Under the pieces are notes generated by a model. That model ran no database searches and was not told where the DNA came from. It was given only the letters and a program-made list of their open reading frames with translations. A DNA stretch of 6,073 nt from Candidatus Brocadiaceae bacterium. Its GTDB lineage: Bacteria > Planctomycetota > Brocadiia > SM23-32. Each line of letters opens with the position of its first letter. The stretch's first letter is position 1. Below, piece by piece: positions 1-5,399 of this stretch. The stretch lies in assembly GCA_003567495.1 (NCBI GenBank), contig PWZK01000009.1, forward strand, positions 1-6,073. The letters run 5' to 3'. A program made the translations under genes and the position numbers.

Positions 1-218
1 AAGTGCTGCTGCGCGAAAGGCAAGCGAGGCTGTATTCTTATACGCCAAGCGCAGCCTGACAAAGCAGATGCGCCGCTGGGAATGCGCCCGCAGGGTAAAC
101 CGCCTTTCTTGAGGCTAAAATACAGAGTGTGATTTTAAAAGGTCGTAAAATATGCTTTTAAGATTCAACACAACAATCGTTTATATTAATATTGTTTTTG
201 GTTTATGAAATATGCGGG
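1..218. mobile_element. Second copy of the MITE-like element, right part only
   Basis: Positions 27-218 match 2931-3161 in the same orientation. The central GC-rich part (about 53-102) is identical apart from two 19-bp palindromes missing here, and the AT-rich right third has most of the substitutions. The copy ends with the same terminus TGAAATATGCGGG (206-218), directly followed by CTAG, which contains the secA TAG stop. Positions 1-26 do not match the other copy, so the left parts differ; the left terminus and any duplicated CTAG lie outside the window. No open reading frame of interest is present. The copy fills the whole 218 bases downstream of secA. Confidence 0.7.
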
Positions 219-2873
219 CTAGCCGGGTTTACCACAACATTTTTTATATTTTATGCCGCTGCCGCAGGGGCACGGGTCGTTGCGCCCCACCTTCTTGCCA
301 ACCACTATCGGCTCTTTTGGGGCGGAATCACCCCCCGCCGATTCGGCGCTTTTTTTCTGTTCTTCAGCCTTACGCGCGACGTCAAATGTGTCGTGACGTA
401 TCTCTTTGGGCTGCCAGACTCCGGCGATCCCGCTCTGAACTGGCTTTTCTTCCACCTTTGCCCGGAAGAACATTTGCGTGAACTGCTCTGCGATACTGGC
501 CATCATCTGGTCGAAATGCGCTCCGCCCTCAATCTTATAGACTATTTTTGGATCGTGTTGAGCGTAGCCTCTGAGCCCTATGCCGCTTTTCAAAACATCC
601 ATGGCATGAAGATGGTCTTTCCATCTAACGTCTATGTTGCGCAGCATGAGGGCCCGGGCAAACTCAAGTGTCGGTTTCTCGCCGATTTCTTCACATTTTT
701 TCGCAAAAATCTCGCCTATACGCTTGAACACGTGGTTTTCAATCTCTTCCGCAGACGATGCGGCTTCGGGCGGGATGGCGGGCGCTTCGTCAAAGCGATG
801 TTCAAACCATTCGGCAAAACCGTGTATATCCCATTCATCCGGCGATTTTTGGGTATCAACATAGGTAGCCATGGCGTTGAGCGCGGCATCTTCAGCCTGA
901 GCAAGGACTTCCTCATCTATCCCGTCTCTGCGCAGCAGTTTCTGACGCCAGGAATATATTGTCTTGCGCTGCTCGTCCATAACTTCGTCATATTCGAGCA
1001 GATTTTTACGAATTTCAAAGTTGTATTCCTCGACCTTTTTCTGTGCCTTCTCTATCCACCGGCTGACCATCTTGCTCTCCAGTGCCATGCCTTCTTCCAT
1101 GCCCACCTTCTGGAGCCAGTTACGCATCGCTTCCGGGGCGAATATTCTCATCAGATCGTCTTCAAACGATACAAAGAATCTGCTTGACCCTGGATCACCC
1201 TGCCTGCCCGCCCTGCCGCGGAGCTGGTTGTCTATACGCCGCGATTCATGTCGTTCGGTTCCGACTATATGCAGCCCCCCCTTCTCGGCCACGCCCGGCC
1301 CGAGCCTGATATCGGTGCCTCGGCCCGCCATATTGGTGGCAATGGTAACCTGCCCTTCCTGACCGGCCTGGGCCACTATGTCCGCTTCCCGGGCTGCAAG
1401 CTCGGGTTTGGCGTTCAGAACTTCGTGCCTTATCCCCTTTCTGTGGAGTATTTTTCCCAGATGTTCGCTTTTCTCAACGCTGGTAGTGCCCACAAGGATG
1501 GGCCTGCCCTCTTTATGCACCCCGGCTATTTCATCGGCTGCGGCCTTCCATTTTTCATCTCGCGTGCGGTAAACCAGATCGGGATGTGATATACGCCGAA
1601 GCGGCAGATTGGTCGGTATCACCACGACGCCGAGATCGTAGATTTTATGAAACTCACCTTCTTCAGTTTTTGCCGTGCCGGTCATACCGCCGAGCTTGTC
1701 GTAGAGGCGGAAGAAATTCTGAAGCGTGATAGTGGCGATCGTCTGTGTTTCGTCTTTAATTTTAAGTCCTTCTTTTACAGTTACGGCCTGATGCAGTCCG
1801 TCGCTCCAGACCCTGCCTTCCATAAGTCTTCCGGTAAACTCATCCACTATGACCACTTCGCCGTCCCTTACGATATACTGTTCGCCCTGTCTGTAGAGTT
1901 CTTTCGCTTTCAGCGCCGTTTCCAGAAAGTGCGGCCATTCCTGTGTTGCTTCAGTGCGCAGGCTTTCGACCCCTAGACGGTTTTCGGCATATGTTTCGCC
2001 TTCTTCGGTAAGCAGGCATGTGTGCTCTTTTTCTTTAACTTCATAATGTACGTCTTGTTTCATTTCTTTAGCGATGCTGCGGGCCTTATAATATTTATCA
2101 GACTGCTGAGTAACCGGGCCGCTTATTATGAGAGGGGTTCTCGCCTCGTCGATAAGAATGTTATCGACTTCGTCCACGATGGCGTAGTGGAGTCCGCGTT
2201 TTAGCTGCGCCTGATTTTTAACTTCGTACTTCATGTTGTCGCGCAGATAATCAAACCCGAACTCGCTGTTGGTCCCGTAAGTTATGTCCGCATCGTATGC
2301 GGCTGTCTTTTCGGCGATGGGTTGATGGGACTGAATAAAACCCGCCGACAGCCCCACCATGTTATAAAGAGGCTTCATCCATTCACAGTCGCGTCGTGCC
2401 AGGTAATCGTTGACGGTCACGACATGGACGCCGTCGCCGGTCAGGGCGTTCAGGTAAGCCGACAGGGTTGCCACGAGGGTTTTCCCCTCGCCGGTGACCA
2501 TTTCGGCTATCATTTTCCGATGCAGTGCGAGCCCCCCTATCAACTGCACATCGAAGGGGCGCATTGTGGGATACGGGCTGTCGGGATTGGGCGTTACCAG
2601 TATGCGGCGTGCGGCTTCGCGCACGTTTGCGAAAGCTTGCGGCAGAATTTCATCCAGCACCTGCTGTTTTTCCGCAAAACTTTTTGGCCCTTTCAACCGC
2701 GCTTTCCACTGCTCGGTAAGCTCTCGGAGCTGCGAATCGCTTTTTTGCTGAAATTGTGGTTCCAACGAATTAATGCGGTCCACTACGGGGTAAAGTTCCC
2801 GAAGTATGCGGTCGTTGGCGGTCCCGAATATCCCGGCGCCGAGTTTGAGGATGTTTGAAAATGTTTTTTTCAT
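219..2873 (-). CDS. secA: Protein translocase subunit SecA
   Basis: SecA is the ATPase motor that drives unfolded preproteins through the SecYEG channel at the cytoplasmic membrane. With the start at 2873 the protein is 884 aa, normal for the family. Seen in order: Walker A TGEGKT (residues 127-132), Walker B DEVDNILIDEARTPL (234-248), the TATITLQNFFRLYDKLGGMTGTA block (about 379-401), helicase motifs MAGRGTDI (515-522) and QLRGRAGRQGDPG (550-562), the helical scaffold with RWKDHL (750-755), and a C-terminal zinc-binding SEC-C motif, C-x-C-x8-C-C (868-880). The reading frame extends upstream to 2924, but the extra 17 residues lie inside a mobile element and are not SecA-like, so MKKTF at 2873 is the better start. 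No good Shine-Dalgarno precedes it: the upstream bases are the element end GCGGG, then TTAATT. The TAG stop abuts the terminus of another element copy. It lies downstream of fhs on the same strand. Confidence 0.98.
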   Translation of the reverse strand: MKKTFSNILKLGAGIFGTANDRILRELYPVVDRINSLEPQFQQKSDSQLRELTEQWKARLKGPKSFAEKQQVLDEILPQAFANVREAARRILVTPNPDSPYPTMRPFDVQLIGGLALHRKMIAEMVTGEGKTLVATLSAYLNALTGDGVHVVTVNDYLARRDCEWMKPLYNMVGLSAGFIQSHQPIAEKTAAYDADITYGTNSEFGFDYLRDNMKYEVKNQAQLKRGLHYAIVDEVDNILIDEARTPLIISGPVTQQSDKYYKARSIAKEMKQDVHYEVKEKEHTCLLTEEGETYAENRLGVESLRTEATQEWPHFLETALKAKELYRQGEQYIVRDGEVVIVDEFTGRLMEGRVWSDGLHQAVTVKEGLKIKDETQTIATITLQNFFRLYDKLGGMTGTAKTEEGEFHKIYDLGVVVIPTNLPLRRISHPDLVYRTRDEKWKAAADEIAGVHKEGRPILVGTTSVEKSEHLGKILHRKGIRHEVLNAKPELAAREADIVAQAGQEGQVTIATNMAGRGTDIRLGPGVAEKGGLHIVGTERHESRRIDNQLRGRAGRQGDPGSSRFFVSFEDDLMRIFAPEAMRNWLQKVGMEEGMALESKMVSRWIEKAQKKVEEYNFEIRKNLLEYDEVMDEQRKTIYSWRQKLLRRDGIDEEVLAQAEDAALNAMATYVDTQKSPDEWDIHGFAEWFEHRFDEAPAIPPEAASSAEEIENHVFKRIGEIFAKKCEEIGEKPTLEFARALMLRNIDVRWKDHLHAMDVLKSGIGLRGYAQHDPKIVYKIEGGAHFDQMMASIAEQFTQMFFRAKVEEKPVQSGIAGVWQPKEIRHDTFDVARKAEEQKKSAESAGGDSAPKEPIVVGKKVGRNDPCPCGSGIKYKKCCGKPG

Positions 2874-2875
2874 AA

Positions 2876-2892
2876 TTAACCCGCTTATTTCA
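2876..2892. repeat. Left terminus: TTAA target duplication plus terminal inverted repeat
   Basis: TTAA (2876-2879) is followed by CCCGCTTATTTCA. The TTAA ends two bases before the secA start codon in the sense of the gene, so this terminus occupies the position where a secA ribosome binding site would be expected. Confidence 0.7.
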
Positions 2893-2900
2893 CGCGTTTC

Positions 2901-2936
2901 CAGCCTGCCTGTGCGTGTCCGCACGCAGACAGGCTG
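2901..2936. repeat. Third imperfect palindrome near the element's left end
   Basis: The core is a perfect TGCGTG / CACGCA stem around TCCG (2911-2926). Outer arms beginning CCTGCCTG on the left and ending CAGACAGG on the right pair with a 2-nt bulge and a mismatch. The CCTGCCTG arm is shared with the 19-bp inserts, which suggests one family. The other element copy has unrelated sequence at the matching place. Confidence 0.6.
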
Positions 2937-2979
2937 TATTCATATACGCGAAGCGCCGCCTGACAAAGCAGATGCGCCG

Positions 2980-2998
2980 CCTGCCTGCAGCAGGCAGG
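2980..2998. repeat. 19-bp palindromic insert A within the element
   Basis: CCTGCCTGCAGCAGGCAGG has 8-bp arms around a 3-nt centre. The other element copy reads GATGCGCCG directly into CTGGGAAT at this place, so exactly 19 bp were gained here or lost there. Boundaries are ambiguous by about 1 bp. Transcribed, it would form a short, strong hairpin. Confidence 0.8.
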
Positions 2999-3018
2999 CT
3001 GGGAATGCGCCCGCAGGG

Positions 3019-3037
3019 CCTGCCTGCTGCAGGCAGG
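3019..3037. repeat. 19-bp palindromic insert B, inverted relative to insert A
   Basis: CCTGCCTGCTGCAGGCAGG is the exact reverse complement of the insert at 2980-2998. The other copy reads CCGCAGGG directly into TAAACCGCC, so again exactly 19 bp differ. The surrounding 20 bases between the two inserts are identical in both copies. A and B could also pair with each other. Confidence 0.8.
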
Positions 3038-3148
3038 TAAACCGCCGTTTTTGAGGTTTTAATACAGAGTGTGATTTTCAAAAGCTACAAAATGTGCTTG
3101 TAAGATTAGACATAACAGTCGTTTATGTTGATATTTGCCGTTGGTTTA

Positions 3149-3165
3149 TGAAATATGCGGGTTAA
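3149..3165. repeat. Right terminus: terminal inverted repeat plus TTAA target duplication
   Basis: TGAAATATGCGGG is followed by TTAA (3162-3165). The reverse complement CCCGCATATTTCA differs from the left terminus at one base. The TTAA supplies the last base of the fhs Phe codon and the fhs TAA stop. Confidence 0.7.
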
Positions 3166-4853
3166 AACAGCCCCACCACACGGCCGTTTTTGTCGATATC
3201 CACATCCTCTCCGGCGGGTCTGGTAGGCAGCCCCGGTATCGTGCGCATGCTGCCGCAAAGCGGATAGAGGAACCCCGCGCCTATTGACGGTCGCACGTCG
3301 CGCACCGGCAGCACAAAACCCTGCGGCCTTCCTTTAAGTGATCCGTCGTGGGACAGTGAAAGGTGAGTTTTCGCCATACAGATCGGCAAATTGCTCCAGC
3401 CGCGCTCCTCATAGGTTTTTATGTTTTTGCGTGCTTTTGATGAAAACTCCACCCCGGAGGCGCCGTATATCCCTGTGGCAATTTTTTCGATTTTTGCTTC
3501 GATCTCTTCATCGTCTTCGTAGAGAAGCCTGAAATTATTATCTTTCTCGCAGGCGCTTACCAGCGCTTCAGCCACTTCCGCGCCGCCTTCACCGCCCCGG
3601 GCCCATACGTCGCTCACCACCACGTCCTCCGCCCCGGCTCCGAGGGCACGCTTGCGCACGGCTTCCACTTCGGCGTTGGTATCGTCGGTAAAACGGTTGA
3701 TGCAGACCACCGACGGCACGCCGAACTGTGCGACGTTTTCAATGTGTTTTTCCATATTGGCGCAGCCGCGTTCTACGGAATCGATGTTCTCCTGCGTCAG
3801 GCCGGGCGGAAGAGGTTTTCCGGGCTTCACCTCGAAATCGCCGCTGTGCATCTTCAGCGCCCTGATGGTTACGACCAGCAGAACGGCGTCAGGGACAAGT
3901 CCGCTCATGCGGCACTTGATGTTAAAGAACTTCTCCATGCCTATGTCGGCGCCGAACCCGCTTTCGGTTACAACATAATCGGAAAGTTTCAGCGCGATTT
4001 TATCTGCGATTATACTGGAATTGCCGTGAGCGATATTTGCAAAAGGGCCGGTATGTACGAACGCCGGGCCCCCTTCCAAAGTCTGCATCAGCGTGGGTTT
4101 CAGAGCATCTTTGAGAAGAACCGTCATGGCGCCGGCGCATTTAAGATCCTCGCAGGTGACAGGCTCGCCGTCCCAGGTGGACGCCACAACGCACCGGCCC
4201 ACTCTTTCTCGCAGATCCTGCAGGTTCTCGGCGAGTCCGAGTATAGCCATCAGTTCGCTGGCGACGCTTATGTCGAAACCGCTGCGTCTTACAAAACCTT
4301 TCCCCAACCCTATCACTACATCTTCCAGAGCCCATCGGTCATTCAGATCGACAACCCTGTTCCAGGATATTGAGTCGGGGTCTATATTAAGACGGTTACG
4401 GCGTTTCAGTGTGTTGTCCAGAAAAGCCGCGGCCAGGTTGTGTGCGATACTTACGGCATGTATATCGCCTGTCAGATGCAGGTTAAAGTCTTCCATCGGA
4501 ATTACCTGGCTGCGGCCGCCGCCGGCCGCGCCGCCCTTTATGCCGAACACGGGGCCGAGCGAAGGCTGCCGGATGCACACAAACGCGTCTTTGCCGATAT
4601 AATTGAGCCCCTGGGTCACCCCTATGGTAGTGACGGTTTTGCCTTCTCCCAGCGGCGTCGGAGTAATGGCGGTGACGTCAATATACTTTCCGTTTGGCGC
4701 ATCGGACAGGCCATCGAGTATATCAAGCTTAACCTTCGCCTTGTAATCACCATGCAGCTCAAGGTGCTTGCGCTCAATTCCCGCCTTCTTTCCGACCTGC
4801 TCTATCAATTCCGGCTTTGCCTGCTGGGCGATTTCCAGATCACTTAACACCAT
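3162..4853 (-). CDS. fhs: Formate--tetrahydrofolate ligase (FTHFS)
   Basis: This cytoplasmic enzyme makes 10-formyl-tetrahydrofolate from formate, THF and ATP (EC 6.3.4.3). It feeds purine and formyl-Met synthesis and, in some bacteria, the methyl branch of the Wood-Ljungdahl pathway. The protein is 563 aa, close to the usual 555-560 for monofunctional enzymes. Seen: the nucleotide-binding loop PTPLGEGKT (65-73), RQPSLGPVFGIKGGAAGGG (95-113), the block QVIPMEDFNLHLTGDIHA (116-133), FANIAHGNSSI (271-281), and the C-terminal GAGFLYPLCG and IPGLPTRPAG (525-548). The PTPLGEGK and NLHLTGDIHA forms resemble the synthetase domain of eukaryotic C1-THF synthase more than the clostridial form; this is a judgement from memory. 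The ATG follows a purine-rich AGGGGGAGAGG with almost no spacing, so the GTG at codon 2 could be the real start. secA follows, now separated by an inserted element. Nothing in the window shows whether the gene serves acetogenesis or general folate metabolism. Confidence 0.98.
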   Translation of the reverse strand: MVLSDLEIAQQAKPELIEQVGKKAGIERKHLELHGDYKAKVKLDILDGLSDAPNGKYIDVTAITPTPLGEGKTVTTIGVTQGLNYIGKDAFVCIRQPSLGPVFGIKGGAAGGGRSQVIPMEDFNLHLTGDIHAVSIAHNLAAAFLDNTLKRRNRLNIDPDSISWNRVVDLNDRWALEDVVIGLGKGFVRRSGFDISVASELMAILGLAENLQDLRERVGRCVVASTWDGEPVTCEDLKCAGAMTVLLKDALKPTLMQTLEGGPAFVHTGPFANIAHGNSSIIADKIALKLSDYVVTESGFGADIGMEKFFNIKCRMSGLVPDAVLLVVTIRALKMHSGDFEVKPGKPLPPGLTQENIDSVERGCANMEKHIENVAQFGVPSVVCINRFTDDTNAEVEAVRKRALGAGAEDVVVSDVWARGGEGGAEVAEALVSACEKDNNFRLLYEDDEEIEAKIEKIATGIYGASGVEFSSKARKNIKTYEERGWSNLPICMAKTHLSLSHDGSLKGRPQGFVLPVRDVRPSIGAGFLYPLCGSMRTIPGLPTRPAGEDVDIDKNGRVVGLF

Positions 4854-4864
4854 CCTCTCCCCCT
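4854..4864 (-). promoter_or_regulatory. Purine-rich ribosome binding site of fhs
   Basis: On the minus strand AGGGGGAGAGG abuts the ATG at 4853. GAGG leaves no spacing, while the GGGGGA part gives about 4 nt to the ATG and 7 nt to the following GTG. The site confirms the start region but cannot choose between the two codons. Confidence 0.5.
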
Positions 4865-4919
4865 TTAAAAGAGTGAATTTAGGAGTTCAACTGGCCTGTT
4901 GCTCAAAACCACCATCTCC

Positions 4920-4938
4920 GGAGCTTTCGGGAAGCTCC
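4920..4938 (-). promoter_or_regulatory. Stem-loop in the predicted fhs leader
   Basis: On the minus strand GGAGCTT pairs with AAGCTCC over a 5-nt loop (7-bp perfect stem). It would sit a few nucleotides after the predicted transcription start. No U-run follows, so it is not an intrinsic terminator. It may stabilise the mRNA; no known riboswitch consensus was recognised around it. Confidence 0.4.
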
Positions 4939-4949
4939 TCAACCATCAT

Positions 4950-4979
4950 ATGGTAAGGTTGATTGGGGGGCGATGTCAA
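4950..4979 (-). promoter_or_regulatory. Candidate sigma-70-type promoter for fhs
   Basis: On the minus strand a perfect TTGACA (4979-4974) is followed, after 18 bp, by TACCAT (4955-4950), a 4 of 6 match to TATAAT. A transcript would start near 4943 and give a leader of about 90 nt with a hairpin at its 5' end. The perfect -35 box, the position and the divergent arrangement support it; the -10 box is weak. Confidence 0.4.
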
Positions 4980-4994
4980 ATAACCGCGTGTTAT

Positions 4995-5022
4995 TCTGCC
5001 TGAAACGATCTGCCTGAAACGA
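4995..5022. repeat. Perfect 14-bp tandem duplication upstream of the fhs promoter
   Basis: TCTGCCTGAAACGA occurs twice with no gap (4995-5008 and 5009-5022). It ends 16 bp from the candidate fhs -35 box, a location suitable for a regulator site. It could equally be a recent slippage duplication; 14 bp is not a multiple of three, which argues against coding here. Confidence 0.7.
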
Positions 5023-5199
5023 TAATTTTGCAACGATATAAAATCTTTATGCGCCCGAGCATTTCCAGTGATGTCGCCTGAAAATCCTGCGTTTGTGACG
5101 CGATTCATATTAACGTCAATACAGACAAAAATGCCTGGTCATTTTCTTACAACGACAAAAAAATCCCAAATTCAAAATCATATCTGAAAAAGTCTAAAC
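5023..5199. other. AT-rich intergenic stretch, nothing recognised
   Basis: Between the 14-bp duplication and the candidate plus-strand promoter the sequence is AT-rich with A-runs (for example around 5156-5163) and no convincing ORF, RNA gene or strong inverted repeat. Confidence 0.6.
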
Positions 5200-5228
5200 T
5201 TGATTAAGACATCAAATTTGAGTACCAT
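5200..5228 (+). promoter_or_regulatory. Candidate promoter for the URO-D-like gene
   Basis: TTGATT (5200-5205) is followed after 17 bp by TACCAT (5223-5228). The -10 hexamer is the same as the one proposed for fhs on the other strand. A transcript from here would carry the REPIN-like hairpins (5248-5328) in a leader of about 165 nt. Such weak matches are common in AT-rich DNA. Confidence 0.3.
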
Positions 5229-5247
5229 TTATTCTGCAGTGGTTAAA

Positions 5248-5328
5248 GTAGCGCAGGCGTCCTCGCCTGCATTCGTTTTGCGTAGCGCCCCGGCCTCTCG
5301 TGCGATGCAGGCGGGACGCCTGCGCTAC
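5248..5328. mobile_element. REPIN/BIME-like unit: two inverted REP-type hairpins with GTAG ends
   Basis: The left arm (5248-5272) begins GTAGCGCAGGCG and the right arm (5305-5328) ends CGCCTGCGCTAC. The arms are reverse complements over 24 bases apart from one extra T on the left. Each arm is itself a small hairpin: GCAGGCG/CGCCTGC around TCCT on the left and around GGA on the right. The outer ends carry the tetranucleotide GTAG. GTAG or GGAG followed by a hairpin is the layout of REP sequences mobilised by RAYT (TnpA-REP) transposases, and an inverted pair is a REPIN. The inner spacer is 32 bp. No RAYT gene is in the window. Confidence 0.7.
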
Positions 5329-5382
5329 AAAAGGCAGCCACATAATAAACCTGCGTGGTTCACTGAATAATCGCACACATTC

Positions 5383-5386
5383 GAGG
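5383..5386 (+). promoter_or_regulatory. Weak ribosome binding site of the URO-D-like gene
   Basis: GAGG lies 13 nt before the ATG at 5400, longer than ideal. No better site exists between the in-frame stop at 5391 and the ATG, and none precedes the alternative ATG at 5409. Confidence 0.3.
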
Positions 5387-5399
5387 TTGTTAAATAATA

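Larger units (their letters stand above)
2880..3161. mobile_element. Complete MITE-like non-autonomous element, 282 bp, between fhs and secA
   Basis: The segment begins with CCCGCTTATTTCA (2880-2892) and ends with TGAAATATGCGGG (3149-3161), terminal inverted repeats matching at 12 of 13 positions. It is flanked on both sides by TTAA (2876-2879 and 3162-3165), a likely target duplication. Positions 2931-3161 are a direct repeat of 27-218, about 85% identical by eye once two 19-bp inserts are removed. It encodes no plausible protein, so it would depend on a transposase elsewhere. The right TTAA contains the fhs TAA stop, and the left TTAA ends 2 nt before the secA ATG. The family is undecided: TTAA with CCC-starting ends recalls piggyBac/IS1380-type elements, whereas a TA-centred target recalls IS630/mariner. 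Confidence 0.75.

Noticed and set aside
192..1187. 331-residue plus-strand open frame, and other long plus-strand frames across 219-4850
   Set aside because: They lie antisense to secA or fhs, whose full-length family matches leave no doubt. They show no recognisable domains and arise from the coding bias of the real genes.
1370..1440. Extra residues in SecA motif NAKPELAAREA compared with the NAKxHxxEA form
   Set aside because: A longer NAKPE-type version is known from cyanobacterial and plastid SecA, so this is a normal family variant.
2874..2924. Upstream in-frame ATG that would extend SecA by 17 residues
   Set aside because: The extension MRTRTGRLETREISGLI is encoded by the mobile element terminus and an adjacent palindrome. 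SecA proteins normally begin near the MKKTF residue, giving a standard 884 aa.
2901..3037. CRISPR-like or intrinsic terminator interpretation of the palindromes
   Set aside because: There are only two 19-mers plus one different palindrome, in inverted orientation, without regular spacers, and none is followed by a T-run on either strand.
2890..3081. 63-residue minus-strand frame inside the element
   Set aside because: It reads through the 19-bp palindromes, which are absent from the other copy and not multiples of three (19 each), so the frame is not conserved between copies.
4854..5100. THF or ZTP (pfl) riboswitch ahead of fhs
   Set aside because: These are expected candidates upstream of fhs genes, but reading the minus strand I saw neither consensus. 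Only a simple 7-bp hairpin is present. A covariance-model scan would settle it.
4887..5108. 73-residue minus-strand frame upstream of fhs
   Set aside because: It spans the candidate promoter and the 14-bp tandem duplication, which shifts the frame. It has no ribosome binding site and resembles no known family.
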